Of a stretch of 64,000 bases of DNA, positions 18,185-25,600 are shown piece by piece; position 1 is the stretch's first letter, and each line of letters opens with the position of its first letter. Made by a program: the position numbers and the translations under genes. The notes under the pieces were generated by a model that ran no database searches, had not been told where the DNA came from, and saw nothing but the letters and a program-made list of their open reading frames with translations. Source of the stretch: Microbacterium pumilum (GTDB lineage: Bacteria > Actinomycetota > Actinomycetes > Actinomycetales > Microbacteriaceae); contig NZ_BAAAOH010000001.1 of assembly GCF_039530225.1 (NCBI RefSeq), positions 2,046,001-2,110,000 on the forward strand. Direction: 5' to 3'.

Positions 18185-18235
18185 GGCCAGTTCAGCGGAA
18201 GGGCGAATTCAGGGGAATGGCCAGTTCAGCGGAAG
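18185..18235. repeat. Three 17-bp tandem repeats in the PTS/mtlR divergent gap
   Basis: GGCCAGTTCAGCGGAAG at 18185-18201, GGCGAATTCAGGGGAAT at 18202-18218 and GGCCAGTTCAGCGGAAG at 18219-18235 follow each other without gaps. They sit in the 301-bp divergent region between the IIB gene and the MtlR-type regulator gene, a position expected for operator sites. The rest of this gap holds no ORF that I can support. Confidence 0.7.
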
Positions 18236-18409
18236 TAGGCGTCGTGCTCCAGCCATGGCTGCCCCTGTTCTCCGAGGTCGCCCAACGAGGCGGCCGGTGG
18301 GATCACGGTATCGCACGGCATCTTCGCCCTCCCCGGCGCGCCGCGTGATTGACTGGCACCTACTTCGGCCATGGCGACCGGAGAGCGGCCGGCGACACGA
18401 GGAATGCCC

Positions 18410-20371
18410 GTGACAAGAGCGAGACAGGATCAGCTCCTGGCGCTCTTGGTGCGCGACGGCGAGTGGGCGACGGCGGCGACGCTCGCCGACGCTCTCGGCG
18501 TGACTCCGCGCAGCATCCGTTCGTATGTCACCGCCCTCAATGCGCGTGTGCCTACGGGCGCCGCCGTGGAGTCGGGGCCACAGGGTTATCGGGCGGACGT
18601 CGACGCGTCGACCGCGCTGCGGGTGTCGGGGACGGATGCCGGAACCCCCCGCGCCCGCCTGCACACTCTCGTTCGCGCGCTGCTCGATGAACCGGAGGGG
18701 ATAGACGTCTTCGAAACCGCCGAGTCGCTGCACGTGAGCGCGGCGACGCTGGACGCCGACCTTGCCCGGGTGCGAGGACTTCTGGGCGGCACAGAGCTCA
18801 CGCTGGAGCGCTCGGCGTCCCGCGCGCGACTCCGCGGATCCGAGATGGCGCAGCGACGCCTGCTGAGCAGGCTCGCGCACGATGAGATGGATGCCGGATC
18901 GTTCGACCTGCTCGCCCTGCGTCGCACGCTCGGCGAGGACTCCGTCGGCGCAGCGGCCTTCGGCCCGTTCAAGACGGATCTGGTCGCCGAACTCGGCACG
19001 CTCGGCTACTTCGTGAACGAGATCGGGATCGGCGACGTCGTCATGCACATCGCCATCGCCGCCGACCGGGTGTCGCAGGACCGCGGTCTCGAGAGCGGAG
19101 CGATCGATGCCCGGCCGGCGCAGCAGGAAGTCGCGGCCATCATCGCGCGGCTGGCGCGCCGGCACCTCGGCATCGAACTCGGTCAGGGCGACCTGCAGCA
19201 CCTCGCCACCCTCGTGCTCACGAGAGTGGTCGCCCCCGGCAACGACGCACCCGTCGACCATGCGCGGTCGCGTCTGGATCCGGAGGTGGAGGCCGCGGTG
19301 CGGGAGGTCGTCGAGACCGCGGCGGGGGAGTTCCTCGTCGACATCGTGTACGAGGACTTCATCCTTCGGCTCGCCCTTCACGTGCAGAACCTGCAGCATC
19401 GCGCTCGTGAGCAGGCGTGGTCGCGAAATCCGCTGACGCGTTCGCTGAAGTCGACGTATCCGATGATCTTCGAGGTCGCCGTGTTCATCGCGAGCCGGCT
19501 GCAGGAGCGGCTCGGCATCCCGCTGCCCGATGACGAGATCGCCTACATCGCGATGCACGTGGGCGGCCGGCTCGAGCGCAGCCGGCGGGCGGATCAGCTG
19601 CTCACCGCGACGATCGTCTGTCCCGGCTACTACGATCTGCACGAGCTGCTGCGCTCGAGCGTCGACCGGTCGCTCGGCCAGGCGATCGAGGTCGTGGGCG
19701 TAGAGACGCGCGTCGACCCGGACTGGGGGTCGATCGACACCGACCTCGTGCTGACGACGATCGATCCGGATGAGCCCGCCGACCGGATCGTGAAGATCCA
19801 GCCGTTCCTGACCGGCGCCGACATCGAGCGGGTGCAGGCGGCGGCCGGGCGAATCCGTCGCGCGCGGCGGCTCGCACGGCTGCGGGCGGAGCTTGAGCGG
19901 TATTTCGACGCATCCGCGTTCGTCCACGGTCTGGATCACCTCGACCCGTCCGCGTCGGATCGTTCGGGCCCGGCGGCGACGAGCGAGGAGCGCGTCATCC
20001 GTCACCTGGGGTCGAGGCTCGTCGCCAGCGGCGTGATCGACGACGACTACGTCGAGCGCGCCATCCATCGCGAGCAGCTGTCGTCCACCGCGTTCACCGA
20101 TGCCCTCGCGGTGCCACATGCGCTGGAGATGACCGCGACGCGCACGGCGATCGCCATCGGCATCGCGGACCCGTCGATCCCGTGGGGCGGCGGCCGCGTG
20201 CAGGTCGTAGCCCTCGTCGCGTTCTCGGAGACCGATCGCGAGGCGTTCCAGACGGTGTTCGAACAGTTCGTCGAGGTGTTCTCCGAGCGCGAGAGCGTGC
20301 AGCGCATCGTCCGGCGTGCGACGGACTTCAGCGGGTTCCTGGACGAGCTCGTCGCCGTCATCGACGGCTGA
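18410..20371 (+). CDS. mtlR: MtlR-type PRD transcriptional regulator (BglG family)
   Basis: A 653-residue PTS-controlled activator. Order: winged HTH pair at about 1-140 (DQLLALLVRDGEWATAATLADALGV), two PRD domains at about 150-390 with histidines in VVMHIAIAADRV, LALHVQNLQH and YIAMHVGG, an EIIB-like domain near 410-490 with Cys in ATIVCPGYY, and an EIIA-like domain at about 520-650 with His in LAVPHALEM. This is the domain order of MtlR. GTG at 18410 is favoured by GAGGAA at 18399-18404; ATGs at 18404 and 18371 are alternatives. It is divergent from the PTS operon and is likely its activator through the 17-bp repeats (inference). Confidence 0.9.
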   Translation: MTRARQDQLLALLVRDGEWATAATLADALGVTPRSIRSYVTALNARVPTGAAVESGPQGYRADVDASTALRVSGTDAGTPRARLHTLVRALLDEPEGIDVFETAESLHVSAATLDADLARVRGLLGGTELTLERSASRARLRGSEMAQRRLLSRLAHDEMDAGSFDLLALRRTLGEDSVGAAAFGPFKTDLVAELGTLGYFVNEIGIGDVVMHIAIAADRVSQDRGLESGAIDARPAQQEVAAIIARLARRHLGIELGQGDLQHLATLVLTRVVAPGNDAPVDHARSRLDPEVEAAVREVVETAAGEFLVDIVYEDFILRLALHVQNLQHRAREQAWSRNPLTRSLKSTYPMIFEVAVFIASRLQERLGIPLPDDEIAYIAMHVGGRLERSRRADQLLTATIVCPGYYDLHELLRSSVDRSLGQAIEVVGVETRVDPDWGSIDTDLVLTTIDPDEPADRIVKIQPFLTGADIERVQAAAGRIRRARRLARLRAELERYFDASAFVHGLDHLDPSASDRSGPAATSEERVIRHLGSRLVASGVIDDDYVERAIHREQLSSTAFTDALAVPHALEMTATRTAIAIGIADPSIPWGGGRVQVVALVAFSETDREAFQTVFEQFVEVFSERESVQRIVRRATDFSGFLDELVAVIDG

Positions 20372-20523
20372 GCCGCGTCCATCGACCGGTGCTCGGCGGT
20401 CGGCGGTCCAGGAAGACCAGGATCTCGGCGCGAACAACCTGAGAATCCCGGACCGCGCCGCCCCCATCCTCGCGGTCGGACCAGCTCGGATCGGCTGAGC
20501 CGGGCGGGTACGTCAGCCTCGAG

Positions 20524-20648
20524 CTTCGACAAGCCTCGGACTCGACAGGATCAAGCTCGACAAGCCTCGGACTCGACAGGATCAGACTCGACAGGCTCAG
20601 ACTCGAGGGGCTCAGGCTTCGACGAGCTCAGGCTTCGACGAGCTCAGG
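20524..20648. repeat. Eight tandem copies of a 15-16 bp CTTCGACAGGCTCAG-like element
   Basis: Degenerate copies start at 20524, 20541, 20556, 20572, 20587, 20602, 20617 and 20633. Variants include CTTCGACAAGCCTCGG, CTCGACAGGATCAAG and CTTCGACGAGCTCAGG. The array fills the convergent gap between mtlR and the acetyltransferase gene, and its last copy supplies the TGA stop of the latter (TCA at 20644-20646 on the plus strand). One further copy is inserted in frame in the monooxygenase gene at 10971-10991. Confidence 0.8.
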
Positions 20649-21228
20649 CCCGCGCCAGGCGCTCGTGCAGACCCAGCCGCACGGCGGGCCACTCGTGGGG
20701 AAGGATCGAGAAGACGACGGTGTCGCGCAGCGTGCCATCCGGCCCGATCCGATGGTTTCGCAGCACGCCGTCCTGCTTGGCGCCGAGACGCGCGATCGCG
20801 TCGCGCGACTGCCGGTTGTGCCAGTGCGTGCGCAGCTCCACGGCGATGGCATCGCATGCCTCGAAGGCGTGTGTGAGAAGAAGCAGCTTCGCCGCGGTGT
20901 TGACCGCAGTCCGCTGCGCCTCGATGCCCAGCCAGGTGTGCCCGATCTCGACGTGGCGATTGGGCTGGTCGATGTTGCAGTAGGTGGTCATGCCGACCAG
21001 GCGACCGGTGTCGAGCCGGCGCACCGCCCACGGGTTCATCGATCCGGCCGCGTGCCACGCGAGCCGCTGCTCGATGTCGTCGCCCACTCCGTCGCCAGTC
21101 GGAACGGAGGTGTACCAGGCGTGCTCGAGCCCGATGGCGGCCTCGGCGAGCTGTTCCGCGTGATCGAGAGCCAGCGGCTCCAGTCGCACGTACGCGTTCT
21201 CGAGAGTGGCGGATTCGGTGAGCAGCAC
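20644..21228 (-). CDS. GNAT-family N-acetyltransferase (RimJ/RimL type)
   Basis: A 194-residue GNAT protein of the RimJ/RimL-like group. Residues 10-20 (ENAYVRLEPLAL) and HVEIGHTWLGIEAQRTAVNTAAK near 93-115 show the beta4-alpha3 acetyl-CoA site. Substrate could be a protein N-terminus or a small amine; it cannot be read. GTG at 21228 is 6 nt downstream of a TAGGCT box, so it may be leaderless, and that box contains the stop codon of the upstream MFS gene. The C-terminal stop comes from a repeat element. Confidence 0.87.
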   Translation of the reverse strand: MLLTESATLENAYVRLEPLALDHAEQLAEAAIGLEHAWYTSVPTGDGVGDDIEQRLAWHAAGSMNPWAVRRLDTGRLVGMTTYCNIDQPNRHVEIGHTWLGIEAQRTAVNTAAKLLLLTHAFEACDAIAVELRTHWHNRQSRDAIARLGAKQDGVLRNHRIGPDGTLRDTVVFSILPHEWPAVRLGLHERLARA

Positions 21229-21234
21229 GAGTCG

Positions 21235-21240
21235 AGCCTA
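21235..21240 (-). promoter_or_regulatory. TAGGCT -10 box of the acetyltransferase gene
   Basis: TAGGCT on the minus strand lies 6 nt before the GTG at 21228. Its first three bases are the TAG stop of the MFS gene. The spacing matches the other leaderless-looking genes in this window. Confidence 0.5.
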
Positions 21241-22662
21241 CGAGGCATCCTCGCGCTGCATGGCGGATTCCACCGCGACCGCGCGGGTCGCAGGATCCTT
21301 CGCGCGCGATGCCTCCCGTGCTGCCGAGACCGCACGTCGGCCGGCCGGCAGCCACACGGCCAGTCCGATGACGACGAAGGTCAGGATGCCTGCCGCAACG
21401 AGCAGCAGCTCGATGGGCACCGCGTCGGCGAGGGGACCGAATACCACCATCCCGAGCGGCATCGCGACCGCCATGACGATTCCGACGAAGCCGAAGACCC
21501 GGCCTTGACGCTCGGGCTCGACCGTCTCCTGCAGCAGGGTCATCGACGAGGTCGAGAAGAACGGCACCGAGAGCCCGAGCAGGAACATGAATCCGAGGAA
21601 CACCCAGACGTTCGGTGAGAGGCCGAGTCCGATCGACAGCACGCCGAAGACGAGCGACGACACCACGATCATCGCGATCCGGCTGCGCTTGGCGAAGAGC
21701 GACGCGACGACGATCCCGCCGAGGACCATTCCGATGCTGAACGACACCTCGAGCACCGCGAGGAACACCACGTTCTGCTGCTCGCCGGCGTCGAACGAGC
21801 GCACCAGCATCAGCGGTGTGAGGTTGGACGGTGCCACCGTGAGGATGAAGATGATCGCGAACACCACCAGCAGCCACCGGACGAATGCGTGATGAGCGAC
21901 GTAGCGGACGCCGTCGACGAGATCCGCGAAGTAGCCGGTCGGCACATCGGACGCGCGGCGCACGGCCCCGACGGGGATGAACGCGAGCAGCCCGATCCCG
22001 ATGGCGGCGGTCACCACGTCGATGAAGAAGATCGGGACGAGGGATGCGGCGCTGCCGCCCGTCGTGGCAGAGGCCCAGGCGTAGATCCCGCCGGCCGCCG
22101 CGGGCGCGAGCAGCGCCATCGCGGACTGGATCGAGCCGTTGATGCCGTTGACCCGCATGAGGCTGCGGGTCGGCGTGATCTGCGGAATGAGGGCCGATAC
22201 CGCGGGCATCTGGATGCCGGCACCGGCGGAGCGAAGAGCCATGGTCAAGTAGATCAGCCACACCGCGTCGAAGCCGGTCATCATGATGAGAGCCAGGGCC
22301 AGCGTGGTGAGCGCGATGGCCGCATCCGCGCCCATGATCAGCAGCTTGCGGTTGTGCCGGTCCGCCCAGACCCCGCCGAAGATCGAGATGACCGCCTGGG
22401 GGAGGAAGCCGAAGAGAGCGGCGAGCATCATGACGACGCCGGACTGGTAGGTGATCGTCAGATACCAGAGCACCGCGTACTGCACGAGCATCGAGCCGAA
22501 CAGGCTGATCGTCTGACCGCTCAGGAAGAGGACGACCTTGCGCAGCCAGTGCTCCGGGTCGGCGGCAGTCTCAGCGGTGTGCGAGGTGGTCGTCGCACCC
22601 TCAGCGCCGCGCGAGGCCTCAGTCTCGGCATCCTGAATTCGATCGCGCTCAGCGCTCGCCAT
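21238..22662 (-). CDS. MFS transporter, probable drug or macrolide-type exporter
   Basis: A 474-residue major facilitator with twelve hydrophobic segments, a charged N-terminal tail of about 38 residues and the inter-helix motif GVWADRHNRKLLI near residue 98. It is closest in style to DHA3-type exporters (proton antiport). ATG at 22662 has AGAGGG upstream. Two identical-core palindromes CGCGATATATCGCG lie at 22705 and 22750, 43 to about 100 bp before the start, so repression by an inducer-responsive regulator is likely. No regulator gene is adjacent. Confidence 0.88.
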   Translation of the reverse strand: MASAERDRIQDAETEASRGAEGATTTSHTAETAADPEHWLRKVVLFLSGQTISLFGSMLVQYAVLWYLTITYQSGVVMMLAALFGFLPQAVISIFGGVWADRHNRKLLIMGADAAIALTTLALALIMMTGFDAVWLIYLTMALRSAGAGIQMPAVSALIPQITPTRSLMRVNGINGSIQSAMALLAPAAAGGIYAWASATTGGSAASLVPIFFIDVVTAAIGIGLLAFIPVGAVRRASDVPTGYFADLVDGVRYVAHHAFVRWLLVVFAIIFILTVAPSNLTPLMLVRSFDAGEQQNVVFLAVLEVSFSIGMVLGGIVVASLFAKRSRIAMIVVSSLVFGVLSIGLGLSPNVWVFLGFMFLLGLSVPFFSTSSMTLLQETVEPERQGRVFGFVGIVMAVAMPLGMVVFGPLADAVPIELLLVAAGILTFVVIGLAVWLPAGRRAVSAAREASRAKDPATRAVAVESAMQREDAS

Positions 22663-22704
22663 GGCCCATCCCTCTGCGTCACGGCAGCCTTGCCGCGGTG
22701 AATT

Positions 22705-22718
22705 CGCGATATATCGCG
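22705..22718. promoter_or_regulatory. Palindromic operator CGCGATATATCGCG, proximal copy
   Basis: A perfect 14-bp palindrome upstream of the MFS gene. Its AT-rich core stands out from the GC-rich surroundings. Centre-to-centre distance to the second copy is 45 bp, close to four helical turns. Confidence 0.7.
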
Positions 22719-22745
22719 TGTGTCACTGTAGCAGGACCGCGAGGA

Positions 22746-22767
22746 GCTTCGCGATATATCGCGAAGC
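22746..22767. promoter_or_regulatory. Palindromic operator with CGCGATATATCGCG core, distal copy
   Basis: A perfect 22-bp palindrome whose 14-bp core is identical to the proximal site and which is extended by GCTT and AAGC arms. The location between the MFS start and the end of the mutase gene suggests that it controls the MFS gene. Confidence 0.7.
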
Positions 22768-22817
22768 GAAGCTGGGGGCCGGCTGCGAGCCTGGTCGCGG
22801 CGCCGCCCGGCGACGGC

Positions 22818-24560
22818 TCAGCCGAGGTGCTCCAGCATCGCTCGAGCGCCTGCCGAGAGTGCGCCGATGCGCGCCGCTGCGTCGTCCGAGGACTCGCCGC
22901 GCACATCGAGGTACAGCTTGAGCTTCGGTTCGGTCCCGCTCGGGCGGACGATCACGCGTGAGCCGTCGGCCAGCCAGAGGCGCAGCACATCGCCGGGCGG
23001 CAGTCCGTCGACCCCGTCGAGCAGGTCGTCGATGTGGTCCACCGCGACGTCGCCGATTGCCGACGGATGCTGCTCCCGCAGCGCAGCCATGATCCGGCTG
23101 ATCTGCGACACGTCGTCGACGCGGATGGCGATCTGGTCGCTCGAGAAGTATCCGAAGGTCTCGTCGAATTCCTCGATGAGATCGGTGAGACCCGCTCCGC
23201 GGCTGCGCGCCTCGGTGACCATGCCGAGCATCGCGACGGCGGCCGAGATGCCGTCCTTGTCGCGGACGGTCCCGGGGTTGACGAGATAACCGAGCGCCTC
23301 CTCGAAGCCGAACACCAGGCCGGGTGCGCGCGAGATCCACTTGAACCCGGTGAGCGTCGCATGGAAGTCGAGGCCGTAGTGCTCCGCCACCGCCTGAAGC
23401 CCCGGCGAAGAGACCAGCGAGCAAGCGAGCGACGCCCCGTCCACGGCGCCGGTCGCCGCCGCGTGCTTGGCCGCCTGCCAGCCGAGCAGCAGGCCGATCT
23501 GGTTGCCGCTCAGTCGTCGCCAGCCGCCGTCCACGCCGGCATCGGGCACCGCTACCGCGAGGCGGTCGGCGTCGGGGTCGTTCGCGATGATGAGCTCCGC
23601 CTGAGCGTTGCGCGCAGTCTCGAACGCGAGGTCCATCGCGCCGGGCTCTTCCGGGTTGGGGAATGCGACCGTCGGGAACGCCGCGTCGGGGTTCAGCTGC
23701 TCGGTCACCGGCTCCGGCTGCGGATACCCCGCGATGTCCAGGATGCGCGACAGCGTCTCCCAGCCGACGCCGTGCATGGCGGTGTACACCCAGCGGAAAC
23801 CGTCGGCGCCGACGGGGGCCGGTGCCACGGCCGCGGTCGCTTCGATGTAGGCGTCGACGATCGACTCGGCCGCGGTCTCGTAGCCGAGCGAACGGGGGAG
23901 CGCTGCGATGTCTCCCAGGTCGGCGACGCGCTGGATGTGCGCGGCGATCTCGGAGTCGGCCGGCGGGACGATCTGTGCGCCTTCCTCGGCGCCGCCGAGG
24001 TACACCTTGTAGCCGTTGTCGTTGGGCGGGTTGTGGCTCGCCGTCACCATCACGCCCGCCGCAGCGCCCAGCTGCCTCACCGCGAAAGCGAGGACGGGCG
24101 TCGGCAGCAGCCGTGGCAGCAGGATCGCCCGCAGCCCCGCGCCGGCGAACAGCTCGACAGAGTCCTGGGCGAATCGGTGCGAGTTGCGGCGTCCGTCGTA
24201 GCCGACGACGACAGAGGGAGCGACGGCGGCACCGGGGGCGTCGGCCGCCAGCGAGGCCTTCTCGATGAGGTAGGCCGCGAGACCGGCCGCCGCCTGCGCG
24301 ACCAGCACGCGGTTCATGCGGTTGCTGCCGGCGCCGAGTTCGCCGCGGAGCCCCGCGGTGCCGAAGGCCAGGCGCCCTGCGAACCGATCCGCGAGATCGG
24401 CCGTCGCCTCGTCATCCCCGGACTCTGCCGCCTCGATGATCGCGCGCAGCTCGGCGCGGGTCTCGCCGTCAGGATCCTGCGCCAGCCAGGCCCGCGCCGC
24501 GTCGAGGGTCCCGGTCGCCGCTTGCCCGGTCGCCGCTGCCGCGGAGTCCGACCCGCTCAC
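22818..24560 (-). CDS. Phospho-sugar mutase (phosphomannomutase/phosphopentomutase type)
   Basis: A 580-residue alpha-D-phosphohexomutase family enzyme. The phosphoserine loop TASHNPPNDNG, metal-binding DPDADR, sugar-binding GFEEALG and phosphate-binding RPSGTEPK occur in the expected order. GTG at 24560 overlaps the stop of the purine nucleoside phosphorylase gene by 4 bp. That coupling, as in deoD-pmmB of Mycobacterium tuberculosis (Rv3307-Rv3308), suggests that it converts ribose-1-phosphate or deoxyribose-1-phosphate to the 5-phosphate, although hexose phosphates are equally possible from sequence. Confidence 0.92.
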   Translation of the reverse strand: MSGSDSAAAATGQAATGTLDAARAWLAQDPDGETRAELRAIIEAAESGDDEATADLADRFAGRLAFGTAGLRGELGAGSNRMNRVLVAQAAAGLAAYLIEKASLAADAPGAAVAPSVVVGYDGRRNSHRFAQDSVELFAGAGLRAILLPRLLPTPVLAFAVRQLGAAAGVMVTASHNPPNDNGYKVYLGGAEEGAQIVPPADSEIAAHIQRVADLGDIAALPRSLGYETAAESIVDAYIEATAAVAPAPVGADGFRWVYTAMHGVGWETLSRILDIAGYPQPEPVTEQLNPDAAFPTVAFPNPEEPGAMDLAFETARNAQAELIIANDPDADRLAVAVPDAGVDGGWRRLSGNQIGLLLGWQAAKHAAATGAVDGASLACSLVSSPGLQAVAEHYGLDFHATLTGFKWISRAPGLVFGFEEALGYLVNPGTVRDKDGISAAVAMLGMVTEARSRGAGLTDLIEEFDETFGYFSSDQIAIRVDDVSQISRIMAALREQHPSAIGDVAVDHIDDLLDGVDGLPPGDVLRLWLADGSRVIVRPSGTEPKLKLYLDVRGESSDDAAARIGALSAGARAMLEHLG

Positions 24561-25390
24561 AGTGCGCCGATCACGCGGGCAAGCAGCGATGAGATGACGG
24601 GCTCTGCGACGCGCCCCGCCTCGAGCACCTCGTGATGGGTGAGCGGAGTGGTCTGGATGCCGGCCGCCAGGTTCGTGATGAGTGAGAAGCCGATGATCTC
24701 CATGCCCGACTGCCGTGCGGCGATCGCCTCGAGGGCCGTGGACATGCCGACGATGTGGCCGCCGAACGACTTCGCCATCTGGACCTCTGCGGGCGTCTCG
24801 TACTGCGGCCCGCGGAACTGGCAGTACACGCCCTCGTCGAGAGCAGGGTCGATCGAGCGGGCGAGGTCGCGCAGGCGGATCGAATAGAGATCGGTGAGGT
24901 CGATGAAGGTCGCGCCCTCGAGGGGTGAGGCGCCGGTGAGGTTGATGTGGTCGCTGATCAGCACCGGCTGGCCGGGTTTCCAGGTGCGCTTGATGCCCCC
25001 CGCCCCGTTCGTCAGCACCATCGTCTTCACACCGGCGGCGGCAGCGGTGCGCACGCTGTGCACGACCCGCCGCACGCCGTGCCCCTCGTAGAAGTGCGTG
25101 CGCGCGCCGATCACCAGGACGTGCTTCCCGCGAGGCGTGACGACGCTGCGGAGCGTGCCGATGTGGCCCGAGAGAGCGGGTGCGCTGAACCCCGTCACCT
25201 GGGTCGCCGGGAAGACCGCCGTCGTCTCGCCGATGAGCTCTGCTGACTTGCCCCAGCCGCTGCCGAGCGTGAGCGCGATGTCGTGGCGCTCGACGCCGGT
25301 GATCTGGGCGAGGTCATGGGCCGCCTGCTCGGCGATCTCGAACGGATCGGCGGTGGAATCGTCCAGCGGGTTGGGCGTGGTGTCTGACAT
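24557..25390 (-). CDS. punA: Purine nucleoside phosphorylase
   Basis: A 277-residue trimeric-type PNP that cleaves inosine and guanosine with phosphate. GSGWG near residue 43, the THFYEGHGV loop near 98, NGAGG near 128, the STALEAIAARQ segment and QYETPAEV are the family marks. ATG at 25390 lies 6 nt after a TAGAGT box and may be leaderless. It receives inosine from Add and hands ribose-1-phosphate to the coupled mutase. Confidence 0.95.
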   Translation of the reverse strand: MSDTTPNPLDDSTADPFEIAEQAAHDLAQITGVERHDIALTLGSGWGKSAELIGETTAVFPATQVTGFSAPALSGHIGTLRSVVTPRGKHVLVIGARTHFYEGHGVRRVVHSVRTAAAAGVKTMVLTNGAGGIKRTWKPGQPVLISDHINLTGASPLEGATFIDLTDLYSIRLRDLARSIDPALDEGVYCQFRGPQYETPAEVQMAKSFGGHIVGMSTALEAIAARQSGMEIIGFSLITNLAAGIQTTPLTHHEVLEAGRVAEPVISSLLARVIGAL

Positions 25391-25396
25391 GACCCC

Positions 25397-25402
25397 ACTC
25401 TA
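25397..25402 (-). promoter_or_regulatory. TAGAGT -10 box of punA
   Basis: On the minus strand TAGAGT is followed by six bases and then the ATG at 25390, which predicts a leaderless transcript. Confidence 0.5.
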
Positions 25403-25455
25403 GGAACGCGAGCACGCGAGGGCCAGATGCCGCGGCGACGGCGATGACCGGCATC

Positions 25456-25535
25456 CCGAGATCACATGCTCTGGGCGAGTGCGCACCACACGGGCGTCGC
25501 TGGGATGCGACTTCGCCGTGAGCATGTGATGTCGG
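25456..25535. promoter_or_regulatory. Inverted repeat in the punA/lpdA divergent region
   Basis: CCGAGATCACATGCT at 25456-25470 pairs with AGCATGTGATGTCGG at 25521-25535 (14 of 15 bases), spaced by 50 bp that contain further partial complementarity. It may be an operator pair or a cruciform element. No ORF is supported in this 210-bp gap. Confidence 0.5.
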
Positions 25536-25588
25536 TGAACAGAGGCGAGCCCGAACGACCGAAGTCGTGGCGGGGCCGTCGAGCAGGA

Positions 25589-25594
25589 CACAAT
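25589..25594 (+). promoter_or_regulatory. CACAAT -10 box of lpdA
   Basis: CACAAT is followed by six bases and the ATG at 25601. No Shine-Dalgarno sequence is present, which fits a leaderless transcript. Confidence 0.45.
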
Positions 25595-25600
25595 GGACGC

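Noticed and set aside
20405..20454. A GGTCC...GGACC-ended stretch after mtlR as another copy of the DUF559-associated palindrome
   Set aside because: Only the ends match; the interior is too different and arm pairing is poor, so it was not counted as a copy.
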